64,000 nt of DNA from Streptomyces humi (GTDB taxonomy: Bacteria > Actinomycetota > Actinomycetes > Streptomycetales > Streptomycetaceae), in NCBI RefSeq assembly GCF_001005085.2, contig NZ_LBMU02000041.1, forward strand, positions 1 through 64,000, read 5' to 3'. The notes beneath the pieces are model-generated. The model was given only the letters and a program-made list of their open reading frames with translations. It was not told the origin of the DNA and searched no databases. Shown here piece by piece: positions 16,951-26,008 of this stretch; within the stretch, counting starts at the first letter, position 1, and each line of letters opens with the position of its first letter. A program made the position numbers and the translations under genes.

Positions 16951-17450
16951 CGGCCGCTCCTCGGCGCGTCGGGCTCCAGCGATTTCCGTAGCTCACTGCG
17001 GAGTTCGGGGGTCAGGACGTGGCCGGCGCGGCCGACGAACAGGGCCATGTGGTACGCCACCACGCTCATGTCGCACTCCGCGCTGCCGTGCACGCCGAGC
17101 AGCGAGCCGTCGCTGATCGACATCACGAAGAGGCTGCCCTCGTCCATCGCGACCATCGTGTGCTTGACCGGACCGAAGTCCATCAGCTTCGCGGCGCCCA
17201 CGGTGAGGCTGCCGATGCCGGAGACGATGGTGGCGAGGTCGGCGGCGGAGCCGCGGGGGCCCTTGCGCTTCTCGCTCTGTGCCTCGCGGGCCGCTTCGTT
17301 GCGGCTGGTGTCCGAGGACAACAGGAGCAGGCCGTCGGAGGAGACCACGGCGACCGACTGGATACCGGGCACCTCCTCGACGAGGTTGCTCAGCAGCCAG
17401 TGCAGGTTGCGTGCCTCACTGCTCAGTCCGAAGGTACTGGGCGCCGTCAA
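16947..17450 (-). CDS. cvnB: Conservon roadblock/LC7 protein CvnB
   Basis: 167 aa with roadblock/LC7 fold sequence ('LHWLLSNLVEEVPGIQSVAVVSSDG', 'HTMVAMDEGSLFVMSISDGSLLGV'). The start codon appears to be TTG, with GGAGG seven bases upstream and a TTGA overlap with the cvnA stop. TTG is rare but fits both the coupling and the ribosome binding site. Roadblock proteins modulate nucleotide exchange on their cognate small GTPase, here CvnD. Confidence 0.9.
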   Translation of the reverse strand: MTAPSTFGLSSEARNLHWLLSNLVEEVPGIQSVAVVSSDGLLLLSSDTSRNEAAREAQSEKRKGPRGSAADLATIVSGIGSLTVGAAKLMDFGPVKHTMVAMDEGSLFVMSISDGSLLGVHGSAECDMSVVAYHMALFVGRAGHVLTPELRSELRKSLEPDAPRSGR

Positions 17451-20400
17451 CTGCTTGCCTCCTCGACTGTGCCCCCCGTGGCTTCTTCGGATGCGGTTCC
17501 GGGGCCGGCCGTCCTGGTGCTGGGCACCTGGTTCTGGCCGGTCTGTTCGGCGATCTCCGCCTCGACGTCACGCCGTCCGGCGTCGGCGCCGCGGCGGAAC
17601 CCGCCCAGCCTGCGGCGGAGGGCTTCGGCGTCCACGCCGGTGCCGCGTTGCCGGGGTGGGGCGGCGGGTGCGGTGATCTTGGGGGTGCGCTTGGGGAGAC
17701 CCTTGCTGGTGACCAGGTCCTCGGCGTCCGCGGGGGCGTCGTCGCCGGGTGTGGGCAGTGCGCGCGAGTGCTCCTCGGCTCCGCCGAACGCGTCCTCGCC
17801 GGTGCCACCCGTGCCGCTGCCGGACACGGTCGGCCCCAGCGGTGCCCGCTCGCCGTCCGCGTCCACGGACACCGGGCGGATCCGGGCCTCGGCGTCCGCC
17901 GGATGCGCGCCGCCGTCGCCGGTACCGGCCGACGGCCGCCCCCACGCCTCGGCGGCCCGCGGCCGCTGCGCCTCGGGCAGGCCCCCCGGCCGCCCGTCGG
18001 ACGAGAAGGCCCCCGCCTCCGTGTCCGCCCGGTGCGTCGCGCCGTCGCCGGCACCGGCCGACGGCCGCTCCCACGCCTCGGCGGCCGGTGGCCGCTGCGC
18101 CTCGGGCCGCTCCCCGGTCGAGGGAGTCCAGGCCTGCCGCTCCCCCACGGGAACGCCACCCTGCTCCCCACCGGGCGCGGCCGAGCGGGGCTGGTCCGTC
18201 GCGGGTGCGGCTGCCGGCTGTCCGCCGGGCGCGGTGGTCCGGGGCCGGTCTCCCGTCGGTTCGAGTTCCGGCAGGAGGAGTTCCATCGTCGTCTCGGCGA
18301 ACGTCTCCGGCGGGGCCTTCGGGCGGGCCGTCGGCTCGGGAGCCGCCGGCCCGGGCGGGGCCGCCTGCTCGTGCACGCCGTCCGACGCCACGCCGTCCGA
18401 CGCCACGCCGTCCGGCGCTACACCGTCCGGCGCCGACGGCGGTTCCGCCGCGGCCTCCTCGTCGGCCTCCTGCACGGCCTTCTCCGCCAGCGTCACCAGC
18501 GGGTCGCCGGAGGTGGCGCGGCCGTGCAGGACGTTGGAGTTGACCTCCGCGTCCGCGCCGGGCAGGGAGAACGCGTGACCGCCGGCCGCGCCTGCCGAGG
18601 GCGCGGCGACCGCCGCCGGAGGCGCGGCCAGCAGGGTCTGGGGCAGGACGACGACGGCCGCCACCCCGCCCTGCTTCTGCTCGCGCAGCTGCACCCGGAC
18701 ACCGTGCCGGTGGGCCAGCCGGGCCACCACGTACAGGCCGAGGCCGAGGCCGTCCTCGCCCTCCTGGTCGTACGGCGACTCGGGGTCGAACTCGGCGAGC
18801 CGGCCGTTGAGGCGGACCATGCGGTCGGCGGTCATGCCGATGCCCTCGTCCTGCACGGAGAGCATGACCTCGCCGCTCTCCAGGAGCCAGCCGGAGATCT
18901 CCACGGGCACGTCGGGCGGGGAGGACGCGGTGGCGTTCTCCATCAGTTCGGCGAGGAGGTGGGACAGGTCGTCGGCGGCGAAGCCGGCCACGTGCGCGTG
19001 GGGCGGCAGCGCGGCGATGCGGACCCGCTCGTAGCGCTCGATCTCGCTGACCGCCGCCCGCACGACGTCGACCAGCGGGATCGAACCCGCGTGCTGCTGG
19101 ACGTGCTCGGTGCCGGCGAGGACCAGGAGGTTCTCGCTGTGCCGGCGCATGACCGTGGCGAAGTGGTCGAGCTTGAAGAGGGTCGCGAGGCGGTCCGGGT
19201 CGTGCTCGCGCTCCTCCAGGCCCTCGATGACGGCGAGCTGGCGTTCGACCAGGCCCAGGGTGCGCAGCGCGAGGTTGACGAAGGTGCCGCCGATGCTGGT
19301 GCGCAGCCGCTCCAGCTGGGAGGCCGCGTCGGTCAGTTCGGCGCGCAGTTCCTCGCGGGCGTCGGCCATCTTCTGGCGCTGGCCGACCAGGTGCTTGCGG
19401 TCGGTCTCCAGGGTGGCGATGCGGTCGTAGAGCTCGACGCTGTGCGCGTGCAGCGCGTTGACGGAGCGGACGACCTGCGCGAACTCGTCGTTGCGGCCGG
19501 TGAACTTCACCGGTTCCTGGGTGCGCGGGTCCTCGGCCTCGGCGAGCCGGGCCGAGCCGCGGCGGAGCACGGACAGCGGGCGGGTGAGGCTGCGGGCCAT
19601 GGCCGTGGCGACACCGACGGCCACCAGCATCAGGGCGCCGACCACCGCGATCCGGATCTCCAGCGCGGTGACGTCGTCGTCGCGGAGTGCGGCGAGGTCC
19701 TTGGTGCGGTGGTCGTAGAGGGCGGACTCCACGCCGCGCATCAGCTCGACCCGGGCGGACAGCGCCGCGTCCAGCTTCTTGGTACTGGTGCCGAGGTCGT
19801 CGTCGGAGAGGGCCGGCTGGTCGGTGAGGGCGGCCAGGTACTTGTCGGCGGCGTTGACGTCGTTGCCGGTGACCGTGGAGTCGTACGACTCGACCGCCGC
19901 CTTGGGGGCGGTCTCGTGGAAGTCGGCGAGGGCCGCGTCCGCGCGCAGCCGGGCCTGCTGGGCGGCGGCCGCGAGGGCGTCGCGCTGCTTCTTGCCGGCC
20001 TCGGAGGTGGTGGTGCTGGTGACCGGCAGCCCGGTGATCGGACTGATCGTGGTCTGGGTGCTGCTCGGGATGTTCAGGGCCGCCAGCAGCAGGCCGCGGG
20101 CGGCGGCGGACTGCTGGACGGCGGAGTCCAGTTCCGCGAGCGCGTAGGCGCCGGAGCCGGCCCTGGGGGGCATCTGCTCGGCCAGTTCCTCGGCGAGCCG
20201 GTGCAGTTCGGTGATCGTCCGCGAGTACGCGTCGTGCGCCTGGAGGGCGGTGCTCTTGCCGGTGAGGGCGGCACGGCGGACGGCCGCGATGCCGTCGAGG
20301 TCGTCGCGCAGCCAGCCGGGGGCGTCGGTGTCCGCGCGCAGGTCCTCGACCTGGCGGTCGACCCGGGCGCCGCGGTCCTCCGAGGGCGCCTTGGACTTGG

Positions 20401-20710
20401 GGCGGCCCGCGGCGATGTAGGAGGTGACCTCGTCCCGCTCGTCGGCGAGGGAGTTGGCGAGCGCCAGCGCGTCCTGGGTGCGTCCGGCGAGGGTCACCAG
20501 CTCCTGGGAGTCGCTGAGCTGCCCGGAGGCGGTCAGCAGGGCGGGACCGCCCGCTCCGGCGATCGCGGCGGCCACCACGGCCACGGCCACGATCAGCCGG
20601 GTCCGGACGTGCTTGGCGCGGCCGGAGCCGACGGGGGCGACGGTGCCCGTCTCGGAGACCGTCTTCTTGCCTGTGCGCCGAGGCCGCGTCTTCTGCACCG
20701 GTGCTCGCAT
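17447..20710 (-). CDS. cvnA: Conservon sensor kinase-like protein CvnA
   Basis: 1087 aa. Membrane segment at about residues 38-60, a large extracytoplasmic nitrate/nitrite-sensing-like (NIT) helical domain to about 340, a second segment ('IAVVGALMLVAVGVATAMA'), HAMP, a helical stretch with 'KLDHFATVMRRHSENLLVLAG' replacing the classical H-box, and an HATPase with 'DEGIGMT' and 'GLGLGLYVVARLA'. The last roughly 350 residues are disordered Pro/Ala/Asp-rich sequence that includes a 43-residue internal duplication. It heads the cvnA-B-C-D operon as the presumed membrane receptor. Kinase activity is not guaranteed in this family. Confidence 0.93.
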   Translation of the reverse strand: MRAPVQKTRPRRTGKKTVSETGTVAPVGSGRAKHVRTRLIVAVAVVAAAIAGAGGPALLTASGQLSDSQELVTLAGRTQDALALANSLADERDEVTSYIAAGRPKSKAPSEDRGARVDRQVEDLRADTDAPGWLRDDLDGIAAVRRAALTGKSTALQAHDAYSRTITELHRLAEELAEQMPPRAGSGAYALAELDSAVQQSAAARGLLLAALNIPSSTQTTISPITGLPVTSTTTSEAGKKQRDALAAAAQQARLRADAALADFHETAPKAAVESYDSTVTGNDVNAADKYLAALTDQPALSDDDLGTSTKKLDAALSARVELMRGVESALYDHRTKDLAALRDDDVTALEIRIAVVGALMLVAVGVATAMARSLTRPLSVLRRGSARLAEAEDPRTQEPVKFTGRNDEFAQVVRSVNALHAHSVELYDRIATLETDRKHLVGQRQKMADAREELRAELTDAASQLERLRTSIGGTFVNLALRTLGLVERQLAVIEGLEEREHDPDRLATLFKLDHFATVMRRHSENLLVLAGTEHVQQHAGSIPLVDVVRAAVSEIERYERVRIAALPPHAHVAGFAADDLSHLLAELMENATASSPPDVPVEISGWLLESGEVMLSVQDEGIGMTADRMVRLNGRLAEFDPESPYDQEGEDGLGLGLYVVARLAHRHGVRVQLREQKQGGVAAVVVLPQTLLAAPPAAVAAPSAGAAGGHAFSLPGADAEVNSNVLHGRATSGDPLVTLAEKAVQEADEEAAAEPPSAPDGVAPDGVASDGVASDGVHEQAAPPGPAAPEPTARPKAPPETFAETTMELLLPELEPTGDRPRTTAPGGQPAAAPATDQPRSAAPGGEQGGVPVGERQAWTPSTGERPEAQRPPAAEAWERPSAGAGDGATHRADTEAGAFSSDGRPGGLPEAQRPRAAEAWGRPSAGTGDGGAHPADAEARIRPVSVDADGERAPLGPTVSGSGTGGTGEDAFGGAEEHSRALPTPGDDAPADAEDLVTSKGLPKRTPKITAPAAPPRQRGTGVDAEALRRRLGGFRRGADAGRRDVEAEIAEQTGQNQVPSTRTAGPGTASEEATGGTVEEASS
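17914..18107 (-). repeat. 129-bp in-frame duplication in the CvnA tail
   Basis: The segments 17914-17978 and 18043-18107 are nearly identical and lie 129 bp apart, giving repeated peptides AEAWERPSAGAGDG and AEAWGRPSAGTGDG. The duplication keeps frame. Nearby DGVAPDGVASDGVASDGV is a second short repeat. Confidence 0.8.
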
Positions 20711-21103
20711 TCCTGAACTCGTGTACCCAAGGGGTTGGGTGGCACCCCGTCATGATCTCCGGCATTCGGTGCCACGTGGTGCGTGCACCCGATGCGTGCA
20801 CCGTATGTCGGTTCCCGACCCTCCCAGCGCCGGTGGGCGGTGGTCTCGCATCACCTGACCCGCCACCCGAAGGAGTGAACATCGGAGGGGAGTTGGCGGG
20901 CAAGTTCCGGCGGACTGTGCGGGGTCCTTTTCCGGCTGGCCGGTTGGACGCGGACGGCAGGCTTTGGCAGGATTCGCCGACACGCCTTCCCGGAGTACTC
21001 CATTCCAGCCCAAAACAGGCGGCTGACCTGCGGGACCGTACCGTTTCCCGGGTTGTTGCCAGCCTTTGGTGAAGCGTGTGAAGGGGTCGTGCAGACTGGC
21101 CGA
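20711..21103. other. Divergent intergenic region between cvnA and PP2C-like gene
   Basis: 393 bp without a convincing gene. It should hold both promoters. Visible structure is limited to a small palindrome ACCCAA-GGGG-TTGGGT at 20725-20740, just upstream of cvnA. cvnA has only a weak ribosome binding site (CAGGA directly before ATG). No other strong signal is seen. Confidence 0.5.
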
Positions 21104-21892
21104 ATGCGTACTGAGGTCATTTCGGAACCCGGCGCCCGGGACCGCCCCAACGAGGACTTCGCCGGTGTCTGCCTTCCCGCCTCCGGACAGGGGGGTTGCG
21201 TGGTCGTCCTGGACGGCGTCACCCCGCCGACGGGCGGCACCGGGTGTCTGCATTCGGTCCCCTGGTTCACCGCACGGCTGGGCGGCGCGCTGACCGAACT
21301 GACCGTTTCGCGAGGAGATCTGACGCTGCGGGAGATCCTGGAGCGGGCGATCCGCCGCACAGCCGCCGCACATGCCGGCTCCTGTGACCTTTCTCACCCG
21401 CGTACGCCCCAGGCGACCGTGGTCCTGGCCCGCTGGTCCGAGGACGCCGTCGAGTACCTGGTCCTGTCCGACTCCGTGCTGCTCCTGCGCGCTCCCGGTG
21501 GCGCCCTCACGCCGGTCCTGGACGACCGGCTGGACCGGCTCCCCCGTTCCGCCCTGGCCTCGGACGCGATCGCCGACGCCACGGTCCGCAACAAGGAGGG
21601 CGGCTTCTTCACGGCGGCCGCCGACCCTTCGGTCGCGGCCCGCGCGGTGACCGGGACGGCGCCCCGCTCCGGGGTGGGCGCCCTCGCCGCGCTCACGGAC
21701 GGCGCGACCCGCTGGACGGAGAAGTTCCGCGAGGGCGACTGGACTGCCCTCCTCGACGTCGTCCGCAAGGAGGGCGCGCGGGCGCTGGTGGACCGGGTGC
21801 GCGAGCTGGAGGCGGCCGACCGCGAGGAGCGGATGTTCCTGGGGCGGAGCAAGACGCACGACGACGCGACGGTGGTGTACGTCGAGCTGTGA
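21104..21892 (+). CDS. PP2C-like phosphatase domain protein
   Basis: 262 aa from the ATG at 21104 (MRTEVISEPG). Sequence features of the PP2C (PPM) fold: 'RPNEDFAGV' (metal-binding Asp in the RxNEDF motif), 'CVVVLDGVTPPTGGTG' in place of DGxGG, 'VEYLVLSDSVLLL', 'LAALTDGATRW' and 'HDDATVVYVEL' (terminal DD). The central DGxGG motif is altered to DGVTP, so metal coordination may be reduced. These proteins dephosphorylate Ser/Thr, often antagonising Hanks kinases; none is adjacent. Confidence 0.75.
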   Translation: MRTEVISEPGARDRPNEDFAGVCLPASGQGGCVVVLDGVTPPTGGTGCLHSVPWFTARLGGALTELTVSRGDLTLREILERAIRRTAAAHAGSCDLSHPRTPQATVVLARWSEDAVEYLVLSDSVLLLRAPGGALTPVLDDRLDRLPRSALASDAIADATVRNKEGGFFTAAADPSVAARAVTGTAPRSGVGALAALTDGATRWTEKFREGDWTALLDVVRKEGARALVDRVRELEAADREERMFLGRSKTHDDATVVYVEL

Positions 21893-21916
21893 GGGGCGCC
21901 CGGTGGCGGCCGTGGG

Positions 21917-22408
21917 CTACTTCTCCATGACGTCGTTCAACTGGTGGAGCAGCCGGGCCAGTTCGGCGACCTCGGGGCGCGGCCAGTGGGCGAGCTGGCG
22001 GACGTAGCGGCCGCGGCGGGCCTCGCGGACCGTGCCGACCCGGCGCCGCCCCTCGTCGGTGAGGGCGACCAGCCAGGCCCGTCCGTCGGCGGGGTCGGGC
22101 TCGCGGGCGATCAGGCCGAGCTCCTCCAGCGCGCGCAGCTGGCGGGACATGGTGGCCTTGCCGACGCCGATGTAGGCGGCGAGCTCGGTGGCGCGCCGGC
22201 CACCGCACTCGTCGAGCCGGACCAGCAGCCCGTAGGCGGCGGACTCCAGGTCGGGGTGGACCTCCCGGGCCATCTCGCCCTGGCTGGCGCGGGCGCGCCG
22301 CAGCAGCACCGTCAACTCGCGCTCCAGCGCCAGGAACTCCTGGTCCGCGCCGGTCGGCGGCAGCTCGGCGGCGGGTCGCCGGCCCTCGCCCTTCTCGTCC
22401 TCGTGCAC
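21917..22408 (-). CDS. MarR-family transcriptional regulator
   Basis: 163 aa from the GTG at 22408 with AGGGG upstream; the longer frame to 22579 is rejected. Winged helix-turn-helix: 'LVRLDECGGRRATELAAYIGVGKATMSRQLRALEELGLIAREPDPADGRAWLVALTDEG'-like blocks with the conserved DxR wing. Its 3' end converges on the PP2C-like gene with a 24-bp gap. A candidate autoregulatory site lies at 22439-22447. Confidence 0.92.
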   Translation of the reverse strand: MHEDEKGEGRRPAAELPPTGADQEFLALERELTVLLRRARASQGEMAREVHPDLESAAYGLLVRLDECGGRRATELAAYIGVGKATMSRQLRALEELGLIAREPDPADGRAWLVALTDEGRRRVGTVREARRGRYVRQLAHWPRPEVAELARLLHQLNDVMEK

Positions 22409-22438
22409 GTCAGCACCCCTGATCGGTTTCGCAGTCCT

Positions 22439-22454
22439 GAAAGTTTCCGTCAAA
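22439..22454 (-). promoter_or_regulatory. Candidate marR promoter and palindrome
   Basis: Reading leftward, TTGACG (22449-22454) could be a -35, followed at once by the palindrome GAAACTTTC (22439-22447) within the spacer. This is a plausible autorepression site for a MarR protein about 30 bp upstream of its start. No clear -10. Confidence 0.4.
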
Positions 22455-22686
22455 CCCCGTCGTCGCCGCAGCTCGCCAAGTATTTCGCAGGCGTAGACCA
22501 ACGGCAGCCTCCGGACCCCCTTCACCGGCGGCCGCCCCGTGCGTACCTTCCCCACGCGGACCACCGATGGCATGCGCACACCAGTGGTCGAGCCGTGTGA
22601 CCTCGTGCCCCGCGCCCTCGTGTCGCGCCGGTCATACCGGTCGGCTCTGGCATATCTGAGATCCCCTCACCCCACGGAGGCACGTC

Positions 22687-23493
22687 ATGCCTGTGCTCAG
22701 ACCCGTCCCCGCCCTGCTCACCACGCTCGCCGCCCTGCTGTGCGCGGCGCTCTCCCCCGCCCCCGTGTACGCCGACCCCGCCGTCCCCGCCCGCGGCTCG
22801 GCGTACATGGGCACGGGCGTGCTGGCCCACGACGGCCAGAACGGCACCCCCAGGACCGGCCTCGCCACCCAGACCGAGGGGGTGGACGTCGCCAGCTACC
22901 AGGGCGACGTCGCCTGGTCGACCCTGCTGGGCAGCGGGGTCCGATGGGCGTACGCCAAGGCGACGGAAGGCACGTACTACACGAACCCGTCCTTCGCCCA
23001 GCAGTACAACGGCTCCTACGACGTCGGCATGGTCCGCGGCGCCTACCACTTCGCGACCCCCGACACCACGGGCGGCGCGGCCCAGGCCGACTACTTCGTC
23101 GACCACGGCGGCGGCTGGTCGAAGGACGGCCGGACCCTGCCGGGCGTCCTCGACATCGAGTGGAACCCGTACGGCGACGCGTGCTACGGCAAGTCCGCGA
23201 GCGGGATGGTCGGCTGGATCACCGACTTCCTGAACCGGTACAAGGCGCGGACGGGCCGGGACGCCGTCATCTACACGGCGACGAGCTGGTGGTCCGACTG
23301 CACCGGCAACTACGCCGGGTTCGCGTCCGCCAACCCGCTCTGGATCGCCCGGTACGCCTCGGAGGTGGGCACGCTGCCGGCCGGCTGGTCGACGTACACG
23401 ATGTGGCAGTACACGTCGACCGGTCCGTCGGTCGGGGACCACGACAAGTTCAACGGTGCCCTGGACCGGGTGGTGGCGCTCGCCAACGGCTGA
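22687..23493 (+). CDS. Secreted GH25 lysozyme (muramidase)
   Basis: 268 aa, ATG after CGGAGGCACGTC. Sec signal peptide to about residue 30 (PVYADP). The GH25 domain starts at 'EGVDVASYQGDVAW' with the catalytic Asp, continues through 'YAKATEGTYYTNPSFAQQY', 'RGAYHFATPDTTGGAAQADYF' and 'LPGVLDIEWNPYG' (DxE active site), and ends at 'MWQYTSTG'. It resembles Streptomyces cellosyl/mutanolysin-type N,O-diacetylmuramidases. No cell-wall-binding module. Followed by a strong bidirectional terminator. Confidence 0.95.
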   Translation: MPVLRPVPALLTTLAALLCAALSPAPVYADPAVPARGSAYMGTGVLAHDGQNGTPRTGLATQTEGVDVASYQGDVAWSTLLGSGVRWAYAKATEGTYYTNPSFAQQYNGSYDVGMVRGAYHFATPDTTGGAAQADYFVDHGGGWSKDGRTLPGVLDIEWNPYGDACYGKSASGMVGWITDFLNRYKARTGRDAVIYTATSWWSDCTGNYAGFASANPLWIARYASEVGTLPAGWSTYTMWQYTSTGPSVGDHDKFNGALDRVVALANG

Positions 23494-23513
23494 CCGCCCC
23501 GCCGGTCAGGGCG

Positions 23514-23547
23514 AAGGCCCGGGGCCCCTCGCGGGGACCCGGGCCCT
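23514..23547. terminator. Bidirectional hairpin between lysozyme and lon
   Basis: GGCCCGGG (23516-23523) pairs with CCCGGGCC (23538-23545), extended by internal GCCCC/GGGG pairing around TCGC. It lies between convergent genes. Confidence 0.75.
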
Positions 23548-23566
23548 CTGCGTCCGGCAGCGTCCG

Positions 23567-25987
23567 TCACGCCGCTGCCGGAACCTCCGGCGCCGCGCCG
23601 TTCGTGGCGGGCGCGAGCGCCAGCTCCAGGACCTGCCGGACGTCGGTCACGGCGTGGACGTCGAGCTTGTCCAGCACCTCGGCCGGGACGTCGTCCAGGT
23701 CGGCCTCGTTGCGCTTTGGGATGACGACGGTCGTCACCCCCGCGCGGTGGGCGGCGAGCAGCTTCTGCTTCACACCGCCGATGGGCAGCACGCGGCCGGT
23801 CAGCGAGACCTCACCGGTCATCGCCACGTCCGTGCGGACCAGCCGCCCGGAGAGCAGCGACGCCAGCGCCGTGGTCATCGTGACGCCCGCGCTCGGGCCG
23901 TCCTTGGGGACCGCGCCCGCCGGGAAGTGGATGTGCACACCCCGGTCCTTCAGGTCGCCGACCGGCAGTTCCAGTTCGGCGCCGTGCGAGCGCAGGAAGG
24001 ACAGGGCGATCTGCGCCGACTCCTTCATCACGTCACCCAGCTGACCGGTCAGGGTCAGGCCCGCCGCGCCCGTCTCCGGGTCGGCCAGCGACGCCTCCAC
24101 GAAGAGGACGTCACCGCCCGCTCCGGTGACCGCCAGCCCGGTGGCGACACCGGGGACCGCGGTACGGCGCTCGGCCGGGTCCTGGGCGGACTCGGGCACG
24201 TGGTGCGGCCGGCCGATCAGAGCGCGCAGGTCCGCGTCCGTGATCGTGAACGGCAGCTCCCGCTCGCCCAGTTCGTGCTGGGCCGCGACCTTGCGCAGCA
24301 GCCGCGCGATCGACCGCTCCAGGGTGCGCACCCCCGCCTCGCGGGTGTACTCGCCGGAGAGCTTGCGCAGCGCGCTCTCGTCGAGGACGACCTCGCCCTG
24401 GTCGATACCGGCCCGCTCCAGCTGGCGCGGGAGCAGGTGGTCACGGGCGATGACGACCTTCTCGTCCTCCGTGTAGCCGTCGAGACGGACCAGCTCCATA
24501 CGGTCGAGCAGGGCCTCCGGGATGGCCTCGAGGACGTTGGCGGTGGCGAGGAAGACCACGTCCGACAGGTCGAGTTCGACCTCCAGGTAGTGGTCGCGGA
24601 AGGTGTGGTTCTGCGCCGGGTCGAGGACTTCGAGCAGGGCCGCGGCCGGGTCGCCGCGGAAGTCGGAGCCCACCTTGTCGATCTCGTCGAGCAGGACGAC
24701 CGGGTTCATCGAACCGGCTTCCTTGATCGCCCGCACGATCCGGCCGGGCAGCGCGCCGACGTAGGTACGGCGGTGACCGCGGATCTCGGCCTCGTCCCGC
24801 ACACCGCCGAGGGCGACGCGGACGAACTTGCGGCCCATGGCGTGCGCGACGGATTCACCGAGGGAGGTCTTGCCGACGCCGGGCGGGCCGACGAGGGCCA
24901 GCACGGCACCGCCACGGCGCCCGCCGATGACACCCAGTCCCCGGTCGCTGCGCCGCTTGCGCACCGCCAGGTACTCGGTGATCCGCTCCTTCACGTCCTC
25001 CAGGCCGGCGTGCTCGGCGTCCAGGACCGCCTTGGCACCCTGGATGTCGTACCGGTCCTCGGTCCGCTCGTTCCACGGCAGTTCCAGGACGGTGTCCAGC
25101 CAGGTGCGGATCCACGAGCCCTCCGGGGACTGGTCGCTGGACCGCTCCAGCTTGTCGACCTCCTTGAGAGCGGCCTCGCGGACCTTCTCCGGCAGATCGG
25201 CGGCCTCCACCCGGGCCCGGTAGTCGTCGGACTCCTCGCCGTCCTTGTCCTTCTCGCCGTTCAGCTCGCGCAGTTCCTTGCGGACGGCCTCCAGCTGACG
25301 GCGGAGCAGGAACTCGCGCTGCTGCTTGTCGACGCCCTCCTGGACGTCCTTGGCGATGGTCTCGGCCACGTCCTGCTCGGCGAGGTGGTCGCGCAGCTGC
25401 TGGGTGGCCAGCTTGAGACGGGCGACCGCGTCGACCGTCTCCAGGAGCTCGACCTTCTGCTCGGTGGTCAGGAACGGCGAGTAGCCGGAGTTGTCGGCGA
25501 GCGCGGAGACGTCGTCGATGGCCTGCACCCGGTCCACGACCTGCCAGGCGCCGCGCTTGCGCAGCCAGGCGGTGGCGAGGGCCTTGTACTCCTTGACCAG
25601 TTCGGTGACATGACCGGGCACCGGCTCCGGGACGTTCTCGTCGATGCGGGTGCCCTCCACCCACAGGGCGGCACCCGGGCCGGTGGTCCCGGCGCCGATG
25701 CGCACCCGGTAACGGCCGCGGATCAGCGCGCCCGGGTCACCGTCGGCGAGCCGGCCGACCTGCTCCACGGTGCCGAGCACACCGGTGCTCGGGTAGGTGC
25801 CGTCGATCCTCGGCACCAGCAGCACCCTGGGCTTGCCCGGCTCGTTACGGGCGGCGGCCTGGGCCGCCTCCACGGCGGCGCGGACGTCGGGATCCTTGAG
25901 GTCCAGCGGAACCACCATCCCGGGCAGCACGACTTCGCCGTCGAGCGGCAGCACAGGGAGGGTGAGTGATGCGGACGTCGAAGCCAT
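23567..25987 (-). CDS. lon: ATP-dependent protease Lon
   Basis: 806 aa, standard for LonA. N-terminal substrate domain opens 'LTLPVLPLDGEVVLPGMVVPLD'; AAA+ module with Walker A GPPGVGKTS and Walker B 'VVLLDEIDKV'; C-terminal protease with the Ser-Lys dyad in PKDGPSAGVTM (Ser699) and GGVKQKLLAA (Lys742). It degrades damaged and regulatory proteins in the cytoplasm. GAAGGGGAG precedes the ATG. An inverted repeat matching the HspR operator (HAIR) lies at 26009-26029, so heat-shock control by HspR is likely, as known for lon in Streptomyces. Confidence 0.98.
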   Translation of the reverse strand: MASTSASLTLPVLPLDGEVVLPGMVVPLDLKDPDVRAAVEAAQAAARNEPGKPRVLLVPRIDGTYPSTGVLGTVEQVGRLADGDPGALIRGRYRVRIGAGTTGPGAALWVEGTRIDENVPEPVPGHVTELVKEYKALATAWLRKRGAWQVVDRVQAIDDVSALADNSGYSPFLTTEQKVELLETVDAVARLKLATQQLRDHLAEQDVAETIAKDVQEGVDKQQREFLLRRQLEAVRKELRELNGEKDKDGEESDDYRARVEAADLPEKVREAALKEVDKLERSSDQSPEGSWIRTWLDTVLELPWNERTEDRYDIQGAKAVLDAEHAGLEDVKERITEYLAVRKRRSDRGLGVIGGRRGGAVLALVGPPGVGKTSLGESVAHAMGRKFVRVALGGVRDEAEIRGHRRTYVGALPGRIVRAIKEAGSMNPVVLLDEIDKVGSDFRGDPAAALLEVLDPAQNHTFRDHYLEVELDLSDVVFLATANVLEAIPEALLDRMELVRLDGYTEDEKVVIARDHLLPRQLERAGIDQGEVVLDESALRKLSGEYTREAGVRTLERSIARLLRKVAAQHELGERELPFTITDADLRALIGRPHHVPESAQDPAERRTAVPGVATGLAVTGAGGDVLFVEASLADPETGAAGLTLTGQLGDVMKESAQIALSFLRSHGAELELPVGDLKDRGVHIHFPAGAVPKDGPSAGVTMTTALASLLSGRLVRTDVAMTGEVSLTGRVLPIGGVKQKLLAAHRAGVTTVVIPKRNEADLDDVPAEVLDKLDVHAVTDVRQVLELALAPATNGAAPEVPAAA

Positions 25988-26008
25988 GATCTCCCCTTCG
26001 GCAGTGAA

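Noticed and set aside
17279..20716. 1145-aa plus-strand ORF opposite cvnA and an 1111-aa minus-strand ORF in another frame
   Set aside because: Arg/Gly/Ala/Val-rich translations with no domain. They are frame shadows of a 72% GC gene whose true frame has full sensor-kinase motifs.
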